From Thiobacillus sp. (GTDB lineage Bacteria > Pseudomonadota > Gammaproteobacteria > Burkholderiales > Thiobacillaceae), in the NCBI GenBank assembly GCA_003510325.1, contig DONB01000086.1:1936-13805 (forward strand): a DNA stretch of 11,870 nucleotides, in the 5' to 3' direction. A model generated the notes under the pieces. The model saw only the letters and a list, made by a program, of their open reading frames with translations, ran no database searches and was not told the DNA's origin. Shown here in pieces: positions 7,901 to 11,870 of the stretch (position 1 is the first letter of the stretch; the number at the start of each line of letters is the position of its first letter). Both the position numbers and the translations under genes were made by a program.

Positions 7901-8860
7901 GGACATGACCGTCTTGATGGTGGGGCGGGAGCCGACACCATGGCGGGTGGCCTGGGTAATGACGCCTATGTGGTGGATGACGCCGGAGATGTCGTTACAG
8001 AAAACGCCGGTGAAGGCAGTGACTCCGTGGAAATCTATGCGGCTGCCGACTTCATCTTGGACGCTAACCTGGAAAACGGTTACCGCCGCGGGACCGGGAG
8101 CTGGACGACCATGGGGAACGCAGAAAATAACTTTCTTTCGGGAAATTCCGGCAATGACACGCTGATCGGCCTTGGCGGTAACGATAGGCTGCTGGGTGGA
8201 GTGGGTGCCGATACCCTGATTGGTGGCATGGGCGACGACACTTATTTTGTTGATGATGCTAATGATGTGGTTACCGAATTGGCCAACGCAGGCGTCGACC
8301 ATGTTCATGTCTGGAAATCAATGGCGTACACGCTGGCTGCCAACGTTGAGAACGGTTCGTTGGGGCAGGTAAGTGGTAGCTTGACGGGTAATGCGCTTGA
8401 CAATTCGCTTAACGGTAGCTGGAGTGATGACGTACTGGATGGAGGGGGAGGGGCGGACACCTTGGCGGGCTCGGGCGGCAATGACACCTATGTAGTGGGA
8501 CGCGACTACGGGACGGATACTGTGATCGAGAACGACACCACTGCAGGCAACACCGACGTTGCCCAGTTCCTGGCTGGCGTCGCTTCCGACCAGATCTGGT
8601 TCCTGCAAGTGGGCAATAATCTGGAGGCCAGCATCATCGGGACCAGCGACAAGCTGGTGATCCAGGACTGGTATCTCGGTAGCGCCAACCATGTCGAGCA
8701 GTTCAAGACCACTGACGGCGCCAGGACCCTGCTCGACAGCAACGTGCAGAATCTGGTGAACGCGATGGCCAGCTTTGCGCCACCAGCTGCGGGGCAGACC
8801 ACCTTGCCGCCGAACTACCAAAATATGCTGGCGGATGTGATCGCGGCCAACTGGCAGTAA
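1898..8860 (+). CDS. Giant secreted RTX lipase (alpha/beta-hydrolase plus RTX repeats), T1SS substrate
   Basis: The 2,320-residue protein has no N-terminal signal peptide, as expected for a T1SS substrate. Residues ~1-290 form an alpha/beta-hydrolase of lipase type: a probable oxyanion segment AIRGSSEPADW (93-103), the nucleophile elbow GHSLGG with Ser175, and a likely catalytic His270 in APAHYKEPVVDALALY. The catalytic acid was not identified with confidence. A linker (~290-518) contains LNPFAITDSSVLYDGIN. RTX nonapeptides (GGxGxDxLx) follow in blocks near residues 519-565, 709-766, 820-945, 1049-1174, 1281-1298, 1602-1645, 1738-1790, 1876-1928, 1976-2031, 2081-2123 and 2168-2201. Between several blocks lie beta-rich spacers ending in F.FADG or F.FSDG, like the haemolysin-related calcium-binding domain. 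The last ~60 residues, ending in ADVIAANWQ, should carry the secretion signal. GGGGG at 1886-1890 is 7 nt before the ATG, which overlaps the previous stop. The exporter gene follows 73 bp downstream. The lipid substrate is unknown, and no acyltransferase (hlyC) is present. Confidence 0.93.
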   Translation: MSTIQDLFQQAQLAQAAYADLTGTAENQTALLARLDVANKDTYNGTFSQSQAAEFVKHWRVVSHQPDTSSGFSATLFERLNSEPQPTGQYTLAIRGSSEPADWTADFFDLALGGVAYGQVQSMVNYVLRLQAGSLGTTQQVEPTLVAGAPTLSSASVSGEGPGINPSMLTVSGHSLGGYLAQIYQRIFGSAGVYTYNSLGVPQPDAQILNYFTSLLGLPAGNFSSGTGENLMVPGEPAQLVGTIQGKPQIAIFTETESATINPIDTAPAHYKEPVVDALALYSLFATIDPALNTANPAGGIATITRILKAASADPAQSLELTLDALRTLFQQNYQYGHLDYDAVPTMVGSDATGRNDYYTKLQSLQTWWEASPFTALTVKPLAELSGNQIADLAMADTADGQAYRYAIYKLNPFAITDSSVLYDGINAHGELDLYDPATGRGNLTDQYIKDRAAMQSWKQHFAYDDIQPVGGTFVKPQSGTPFYFEDETTDTQIRIGGSLSVGGVLSRPLSAFRIVVFGSQNADAMTGQDKSDFLYGGASADTLTGNGGNDYMEGGSGFDTYVISAGDGFDTILDTDGTGVIKLVGVLAKGSATAGLDPAKWKQLGADLWVDTQNGITYRKVIVDGESQLLIHKGDSNVLVKGWSDSELGITLGAGSAPVSPVTTRTYSGDQHAPLKSDGSYEWSATAWLTDGTLAGGVAEANFNDVIYGSAGADRMDGLGGNDALDGGAGTDRIDGGDGDDLIGGGAGSDLIYGGIGNDVILSATGLAAPGRSKPSDVWTPPAGTTVWTKGSTWGVYQNAGGFTLSGGGSLTQDDAPDVIYAGDGNDHATGGRGDDFIDGGIGNDTLWGNGGNDIIDGGAGDDLITGDGTTSSGFYSTTPESLHGDDILIGGAGTDKIWGGGGHDLLLGGAENDTLMGEAGHDVLDGGLGADYLAGGDGHDTYLNVTGEDTILDNKGSNTIRIAAAGIDTAGLTASVETNEGGQQYMQVQIDLDSGGALKLDSPFWAVETTTLEFSGGEVFDLEVLIGEQLFTPLHLILGVEGGRVFGGAGDDTLEGRAGDDTLLGYAGDDTLSGNDGADTLAGGAGVDYLEGGAGDDALDGGEGDDTLDGGVGNDTLQAGAGDDRLYGGEGADTLLADDGSDWLSGGDGTDILEGGAGDDYLVGGTGDDVYRLSMGAGWDTIEDTEGRNRIEFAADIGLESLSLTRSVHGYEIAYGYGWDAVNVSSTWALSPNELKFADATYVLSNELFTGVPVPVWGDEADNVLVDLGPGVEFSGGWGGDDTLIGGAGDNVYYFDLGDGSDVTVDLGGVDTISFGEGITPDDVFVEYGDLGNQLPGLRVYVGSDGDVISIQNGESSILENFQFSDGLTLTFDEMLAWQGGLHTVPAGTTGERHGERLLAGTDGDDALDSPFSYSEGGSGVAYVGGLGDDAIVASVRTGSLFLLNQGDGNDTIRRVEIDAYGAPDALVFGAGITPESLSFSFVERTVTGDGGPFIGVTTYTVTDAVFQYGSAGDSVTMLADSLADLNFMFADGRVGTYSALTSGQSVVTGGIGRGPFDLPPGDDAHPALYWSGTTDDDTYAARDMLSVNGQTAKPQRDVVDGGAGNDHIATRAGNDWLTGGQGNDLLEGGTGSDVYVFAEGDGADTIRETTAAGEKNYVLIEGEVAPTFEYDGSDLLVHYNNGADVIRVEHFFSSGLDEHAAISGVLLDRSAAGVYPLEIFYSLDDIKAAVHIKNGSPDDDTLVGSAANDFLFGNAGADTLQGSKGDDTLIGGAGDDTYVINLGDGVDTIRDSFAEGENNTIVFGAGVDPGLVKLFKGSLGLDLGGGNTVHIEGVDYDDLANTSSIRNFMFADGTALTIEQLLARGFDLNGSDEADTLSGTSASDRIEGGAGNDNLSGLAGNDVLDGNAGNDTLAGGAGDDTYIVDSTGDHVMENAGEGTDSIQSSVTLTLAANVENLALTGAAAINGTGNELGNVLTGNSANNRLVGGLGNDTLIGGSGHDRLDGGAGADTMAGGLGNDAYVVDDAGDVVTENAGEGSDSVEIYAAADFILDANLENGYRRGTGSWTTMGNAENNFLSGNSGNDTLIGLGGNDRLLGGVGADTLIGGMGDDTYFVDDANDVVTELANAGVDHVHVWKSMAYTLAANVENGSLGQVSGSLTGNALDNSLNGSWSDDVLDGGGGADTLAGSGGNDTYVVGRDYGTDTVIENDTTAGNTDVAQFLAGVASDQIWFLQVGNNLEASIIGTSDKLVIQDWYLGSANHVEQFKTTDGARTLLDSNVQNLVNAMASFAPPAAGQTTLPPNYQNMLADVIAANWQ
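5042..5419 (+). repeat. Longest RTX block: 14 tandem nonapeptides
   Basis: Fourteen 27-bp units encode consecutive nonapeptides such as GGAGDDTLE, GRAGDDTLL and GGEGDDTLD (residues ~1049-1174). This should fold into a calcium-loaded beta-roll after secretion. Most units keep the Asp that binds Ca2+; AGAGDDRLY and ADDGSDWLS depart from the GG start. At the DNA level it is a coding tandem repeat, prone to expansion or contraction. Confidence 0.85.
5729..5744 (+). repeat. G-rich homopolymer tract (6 G, T, 9 G) inside the RTX gene
   Basis: GGGGGGTGGGGGGGGG encodes Gly-Gly-Trp-Gly-Gly, using GGG codons where the surrounding repeats mostly use GGC, GGT or GGG singly. A 9-G run is a classic slippage site. 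Loss or gain of one G would truncate the protein after about residue 1283, removing the C-terminal secretion signal. Confidence 0.7.
7525..8400 (+). repeat. Three ~95-residue tandem modules in the RTX C-terminal third
   Basis: Each module has an RTX block, then DTY.VD or DAYVVD, then a phrase like GDVVTENAGEG.DSV, then a LAANVENG-type segment. The LAANVEN-type segments begin at about 7754, 8057 and 8333. The first and third are nearly identical in DNA over 20 bp (a single C/T difference), so the modules are recent duplicates or are kept alike by conversion. Confidence 0.65.
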
Positions 8861-8933
8861 AAGCTGACATTGATTCCTCTGCGTCCTGCTGTCCTGAGCA
8901 AGACGAAGGGGGCGCTTTTGTGTTGAGTGGCCC
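8861..8933 (+). other. Intergenic region between RTX lipase and exporter, with stem-loop
   Basis: CGTCCTGCT (8882-8890) pairs with AGCAAGACG (8897-8905) with one C-A mismatch and a 6-nt loop. No U-run follows directly; a short CTTTT lies 10 nt downstream. It is not a strong intrinsic terminator but could act as a partial stop or an mRNA end-protecting hairpin. Such an element would lower exporter expression relative to its abundant substrate, as a terminator between hlyA and hlyB does in E. coli. Confidence 0.4.
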
Positions 8934-8937
8934 ATGA
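8920..8937 (+). promoter_or_regulatory. Possible five-codon leader peptide coupled to the exporter start
   Basis: GTG TTG AGT GGC CCA TGA lies 7 nt after the strong Shine-Dalgarno AAGGGGG (8906-8912), and its stop overlaps the exporter start as ATGA. This would explain why the best ribosome binding site is too far from the exporter ATG. It is speculative. Confidence 0.3.
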
Positions 8938-11066
8938 CAGAACAAGAATCTCAGCGAGTTGCCGCGCCGGATGCCGGCCTTACCTGCTTGGTGATGCTGG
9001 CGCGCCTCCACCAGATCGCTGCCGACCCCGATCAGCTTGCGCATCAGTTCAAGGCATCCGGCGACGCGTTCGGAAAAACCGAAATCCTCCTCGCCGCCAA
9101 GCACCTGGGTTTGCAGGCCAGGCCGGTCAAAACCACAATCGACCGTCTGGATCGCACCCCGCTCCCCGCCATGGCCGTGGACGGCTCAGGCGGCTACTTC
9201 ATCCTCGCCCGATTCGATGCCGACAAGGCGCTGATTCACGACCCCAAGGCCGAGCGGCCACAGGTGGTGTCGCGCGATGAACTGCTGACCCGCTGGAGCG
9301 GAGAGCTGATCCTCTTCACCTCGCGCGCCTCGATGATCGGCGAGATGGCGAAGTTCGACTTCTCCTGGTTCATCCCCGCCGTCGTCAAATATCGCAAGCT
9401 GCTCGGTGAAGTACTGCTGGTGTCGTTCGTGCTGAACCTGTTCGCGCTGGTCACGCCGCTGTTCTTCCAGGTGGTGATGGACAAGGTGCTGGTGCATCGA
9501 GGTCTGACCACGCTCGACGTGATCGCCGTCGGACTCTTGGTGGTGTCGATCTTCGAGGTGGCCCTGTCGGGCTTGCGCAGCTATGTGTTCGCCCACACCA
9601 CCAGCCGCATCGATGTGGAACTCGGCGCGCGGCTGTTCCGCCATCTGCTGCACCTGCCGCTGGGATACTTCCAGGCACGCCGGGTAGGCGATTCGGTCGC
9701 CCGCGTGCGGGAGCTGGAAAGCATCCGCGCCTTCCTTACCGGCAATTCGATTACCGTGGTGCTCGACGTAATGTTTTCGGTGGTGTTCATCGGCGTGATG
9801 CTGTTCTACAGCGGCTGGCTCACGCTGGTGGTGCTCGCGTCCCTGCCGCTATATTTCGTGATCGCCCTGCTGGTCACCCCGCTGCTGCGCGCGCGGCTGC
9901 ACGAGAAGTTCAACCGCGGTGCGGAGAACCAGGCTTTCCTGGTCGAGACTGTGTCGGGTATCGATACCCTGAAAAGCATGGCGGTGGAGCCGCAGATGCA
10001 GCGCCGCTGGGATACCCAGCTGGCGAGCTATGTGTCCGCAGGGTTCAAATCCGCCACGCTTTCGACTCTGGCGCACGAAAGCACCAATCTGGTCGGCAAG
10101 CTCGTGACCGTCGGCACGCTGTGGCTCGGCGCCAGGCTAGTGATCGAAGGGCAACTCACTGTGGGCCAGCTCATCGCCTTCAACATGCTGGCCAGCCGGG
10201 TGGCGCAGCCGATCATGCGGCTGGCGCAGTTGTGGACCGATTTCCAGCAAATCGGAATTTCGGTCCAGCGTCTGGGCGACATTCTCAACGCGCCCACCGA
10301 AGCGGCCGGCGCCAAGAGCAGCCTGCCGCCGATTGCCGGGCGCATCAGCTTCGATCAAGTTAACTTCCGCTACCGTCCCGACACCTCAGAAGTGCTGAAA
10401 GGCATCAGCTTGGACATTGCACCGGGTGAGGTCATCGGCATCGTCGGCCGCTCTGGTTCCGGAAAAAGCACGCTGACCAAACTGATTCAACGGCTGTACG
10501 TGCCCGAACGTGGCCGCGTGCTGATCGACGGAATGGACTTGACGCTCATCGATGCGGCCAGCCTGCGCCGTCAGATCGGCGTGGTATTGCAGGAGAACGT
10601 GCTGTTCAACCGGACCCTGCGCGAGAACATCGCGCTGGCCGACCCGGGTGCGCCGCTGGAGCAGGTCATCGCCGCGGCAAAGCTGGCCGGTGCGCACGAA
10701 TTCATTCTGGAACTGCCCGAAGCCTACGACACCATGGTCGGCGAACACGGCTCGACGCTGTCCGGTGGCCAGCGTCAGCGCATTGCCATCGCACGCGCCC
10801 TGATGACGCAGCCGCGCATTCTGATCTTCGACGAGGCCACCAGTGCGCTGGATTACGAATCGGAACGCATCATTCAGAACAACATGCAGGCCATCTGCCA
10901 GGGCCGCACCGTCATCATCATCGCCCATCGCCTGTCGGCAGTGCGCCATGCCAACCGCATCCTGGTGATGGATCACGGCCAGATCGTCGAGGCCGGGACG
11001 CACGCGGAATTGCTGCAGCACGAAGCGGGGCATTACTCCCGCCTGCATCGGCTGCAAGCAGGGTGA
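8934..11066 (+). CDS. Type I secretion ABC exporter, HlyB-type with degenerate C39 domain
   Basis: This 710-residue inner-membrane permease/ATPase should export the RTX lipase. Residues ~1-128 form a C39-peptidase-like domain. The catalytic Cys of the D-C-G motif is Ala14 (DAGLTC), and the catalytic His position is Tyr88 (GGYFIL). It is therefore proteolytically dead, like the HlyB domain that binds unfolded RTX substrate. The membrane domain (~155-430) has about six helices. The ATPase domain shows Walker A GRSGSGKST (505-513), Q-loop Q553, signature LSGGQ (609-613), Walker B ILIFDE (D633, E634), D-loop SALD and switch His665. The length is normal for the family. The ATG at 8934 is the only in-frame start after the upstream stop at 8895. 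A strong AAGGGGG lies 21 nt before it, too far for direct use; GAGTGG at 8925-8930 is close but weak. The adaptor gene that normally follows is displaced by an inserted toxin-antitoxin pair. Confidence 0.95.
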   Translation: MTEQESQRVAAPDAGLTCLVMLARLHQIAADPDQLAHQFKASGDAFGKTEILLAAKHLGLQARPVKTTIDRLDRTPLPAMAVDGSGGYFILARFDADKALIHDPKAERPQVVSRDELLTRWSGELILFTSRASMIGEMAKFDFSWFIPAVVKYRKLLGEVLLVSFVLNLFALVTPLFFQVVMDKVLVHRGLTTLDVIAVGLLVVSIFEVALSGLRSYVFAHTTSRIDVELGARLFRHLLHLPLGYFQARRVGDSVARVRELESIRAFLTGNSITVVLDVMFSVVFIGVMLFYSGWLTLVVLASLPLYFVIALLVTPLLRARLHEKFNRGAENQAFLVETVSGIDTLKSMAVEPQMQRRWDTQLASYVSAGFKSATLSTLAHESTNLVGKLVTVGTLWLGARLVIEGQLTVGQLIAFNMLASRVAQPIMRLAQLWTDFQQIGISVQRLGDILNAPTEAAGAKSSLPPIAGRISFDQVNFRYRPDTSEVLKGISLDIAPGEVIGIVGRSGSGKSTLTKLIQRLYVPERGRVLIDGMDLTLIDAASLRRQIGVVLQENVLFNRTLRENIALADPGAPLEQVIAAAKLAGAHEFILELPEAYDTMVGEHGSTLSGGQRQRIAIARALMTQPRILIFDEATSALDYESERIIQNNMQAICQGRTVIIIAHRLSAVRHANRILVMDHGQIVEAGTHAELLQHEAGHYSRLHRLQAG

Positions 11067-11072
11067 GGGGGC

Positions 11073-11351
11073 TCAGGTGGGCGTGTGGGTTTTAAGCCAA
11101 TCCTTCAGTGCCGCATCGAGCCGGATCTGCCAGCCGTCGCCGGTGGCGCGAAATGGTTCCACCACCTCGGGCGAGAGACGGATCGTGATGCGTTCCTTGA
11201 CGGGCGTTTTTTGCGGACCGCGTGTGCGTTTGGACAGCACGGACTGGAGAGTTTCCGGCAGTTCGTTGAAGCGTTTGGCGCGCTTGAACCATTCATCCGT
11301 TAATTCCGGATTGCCTTCGTCCACCAATTCAGGATCTGGCCGCTTGCTCAT
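11073..11351 (-). CDS. brnA: BrnA-type antitoxin, ribbon-helix-helix
   Basis: This is the antitoxin of the BrnT/BrnA type II system. It binds and neutralises the toxin and represses the operon. The 92-residue product has a charged N-terminal half and a C-terminal DNA-binding segment ERITIRLSPEVVEPFRATGDGWQIRLDA, the classic BrnA ribbon-helix-helix pattern. The start at 11351 (MSKRPDPE) is chosen because GAGG lies 9 nt upstream and because earlier in-frame Met codons (11408, 11372) would extend deep into the toxin gene. With this start it overlaps the 3' end of brnT by 23 bp, a usual coupled arrangement with the toxin first. Its stop lies 6 bp from the exporter stop in tail-to-tail orientation, with no visible terminator between them. 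Confidence 0.88.
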   Translation of the reverse strand: MSKRPDPELVDEGNPELTDEWFKRAKRFNELPETLQSVLSKRTRGPQKTPVKERITIRLSPEVVEPFRATGDGWQIRLDAALKDWLKTHTPT

Positions 11352-11604
11352 ATCTTCGTACCTCGCGTTCATTTGCCTTACGGAAACTGATGACGCGCAA
11401 TGCCTCACCGCGCATCGTGAAAATCAGCACATGCAAGACGCCGTTCAGTTTTCCAATGGCAGTCATCCGTGCCTCGCCATAATCGCGGCGGTCGTCGATT
11501 TCGATCAATGCAGTTTCGAAATTAAACTCCGCCACCCCATCGAACGACAGGCCACGCTCCCGGATGTTCCATTCATTCTTGGCCGTATCGTATTCGATGC
11601 GCAT
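11329..11604 (-). CDS. brnT: BrnT-type toxin, RelE-like ribonuclease
   Basis: This is the toxin of the BrnT/BrnA system; family members are small RelE-fold ribonucleases that stop translation when freed from antitoxin. The 91-residue product follows the family pattern from end to end: MRIEYDTAKNEWNIRERGLSF at the start, an acidic stretch IDDRRDYGEAR, IGKLNGVLHVLIFT, and the closing RVISFRKANEREVRRYEQ. It appears intact. The start is fixed by the family N-terminus. There is no Shine-Dalgarno before it, and the predicted promoter lies so close that the mRNA may be leaderless. Brn genes are usually autoregulated by BrnA, which fits the palindrome over the -10 box. Confidence 0.9.
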   Translation of the reverse strand: MRIEYDTAKNEWNIRERGLSFDGVAEFNFETALIEIDDRRDYGEARMTAIGKLNGVLHVLIFTMRGEALRVISFRKANEREVRRYEQAARS

Positions 11605-11610
11605 AATCTA

Positions 11611-11639
11611 ATTGTATGTACAAATAAACCATCAGGCAA
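11611..11639 (-). promoter_or_regulatory. Predicted brnTA promoter
   Basis: Read on the minus strand, -35 TTGCCT (11634-11639) and -10 TACAAT (11611-11616) are separated by exactly 17 bp. Only 6 bp lie between the -10 box and the brnT ATG, placing transcription start at or next to the start codon. Confidence 0.5.
11612..11623. promoter_or_regulatory. Palindrome over the brnT -10 box, candidate BrnA operator
   Basis: TTGTA-TG-TACAA is a perfect 5-bp inverted repeat with a 2-bp spacer, covering the -10 hexamer. Ribbon-helix-helix antitoxins bind short palindromes in their own promoters, so BrnA is the obvious candidate ligand. The adaptor gene starts 28 bp away on the other strand, so binding could also affect it. 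Confidence 0.45.
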
Positions 11640-11651
11640 ATGGTCGACGTC

Positions 11652-11870
11652 ATGCTGAAACTGCACGCTTTCTCCGATTTGACCAAGCGCTACGCCAAAA
11701 TCTTGCGCCACGCCTGGTCGCAGCGCCGCGAAACGGACAGTCCCAAACTGCAACCCCACGAATCTCAATTCCTGCCCGCTGCGCTCGCCTTGCGCGACAC
11801 ACCGGTACACCCCGCCCCCCGCATAACGCTGTGGCTGATCATTGCGTTCGCCCTGATTGCAGTCTTGTGG
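11652..11870 (+). CDS. Type I secretion periplasmic adaptor (HlyD family), 5' part
   Basis: The first 73 codons of the membrane-fusion protein that links the ABC exporter to an outer-membrane channel; the window ends before its periplasmic domains. The visible part reads MLKLHAFSDLTKRYAKILRHAW, then LPAALALRDTPVHPAPR, then a membrane segment ITLWLIIAFALIAVLW at about residues 58-73. This is the cytoplasmic tail and single inner-membrane helix typical of HlyD-type adaptors. An in-frame ATG at 11640 would add four residues (MVDV). The ATG at 11652 is preferred because the protein then starts like relatives I recall, but neither start has a good ribosome binding site. It should belong with the exporter gene, yet it is separated from it by 585 bp holding brnT/brnA on the other strand. 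Confidence 0.85.
   Translation, partial: MLKLHAFSDLTKRYAKILRHAWSQRRETDSPKLQPHESQFLPAALALRDTPVHPAPRITLWLIIAFALIAVLW

Noticed and set aside
6140..8308. 722-residue open frame on the minus strand
   Set aside because: It is antisense to RTX repeats; GC-rich Gly/Asp codons leave few stops in this frame. No recognisable domain or ribosome binding site, and the product is repeat-derived low-complexity sequence.
8985..8987. Cys18 of the exporter as an active C39 protease cysteine
   Set aside because: In active enzymes the catalytic Cys is the first one in D-C-G-x-x-C; that position is Ala14 here, and the His is also replaced.
10386..11057. 223-residue minus-strand frame opposite the ATPase domain
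   Set aside because: The sense strand carries every ABC ATPase motif; the antisense product resembles nothing recognisable.
11505..11810. 101-residue minus-strand frame across the brnT start and adaptor gene
   Set aside because: It overlaps two better supported genes and the brnT promoter, with no family resemblance.

Overview
The window looks like part of a Gram-negative, probably betaproteobacterial, chromosome. It is GC-rich and carries a type I secretion (T1SS) locus for a giant RTX lipase, a RAYT-type transposase element and a BrnT/BrnA toxin-antitoxin pair. No RNA gene or CRISPR array was seen. The lineage is inferred from gene style alone.

Layout. Positions 1-105 hold a ribosome binding site and the first ~22 codons of a reading frame that resembles the N-terminus of a second T1SS/RTX-type passenger. 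It is cut off where a mobile element begins. Positions 106-1287 are a ~1.18-kb element bounded by a perfect 18-bp inverted repeat. The element encodes a REP-associated tyrosine transposase (RAYT, Y1/HUH type) broken by one extra T at 534-535. About 390 bp of noncoding DNA follows, with a strong stem-loop at 1130-1173 and a decayed copy of the end repeat at 1184-1210. Positions 1326-1901 encode a 191-residue protein with two membrane segments, whose stop codon overlaps the start of the next gene (ATGA). Positions 1898-8860 encode a 2,320-residue secreted RTX protein: an N-terminal alpha/beta-hydrolase (lipase) domain with Ser175 in GHSLGG, a linker, then eleven calcium-binding RTX blocks separated by beta-rich spacers, and a C-terminal region expected to hold the secretion signal. 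Positions 8934-11066 encode the HlyB-type ABC exporter with a degenerate C39-like domain. Positions 11073-11604, on the minus strand, hold brnT-brnA. From 11652 to the window end is the start of the HlyD-type periplasmic adaptor.

How the genes work together. The ABC exporter and the adaptor, with an outer-membrane TolC-type protein not in this window, should export the RTX lipase, which folds outside the cell on binding Ca2+. The small membrane protein is translationally coupled to the lipase, and its predicted topology puts a domain with two cysteines in the periplasm. An accessory or immunity role is possible but unproven. The toxin-antitoxin pair sits in reverse orientation between exporter and adaptor genes that are normally adjacent, so it probably splits the secretion operon. 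The points most worth following up are the lipase/membrane-protein pair, the brnTA insertion, the truncated second RTX-like gene next to the RAYT element, and a 9-G run inside the RTX gene that could cause frameshifts.
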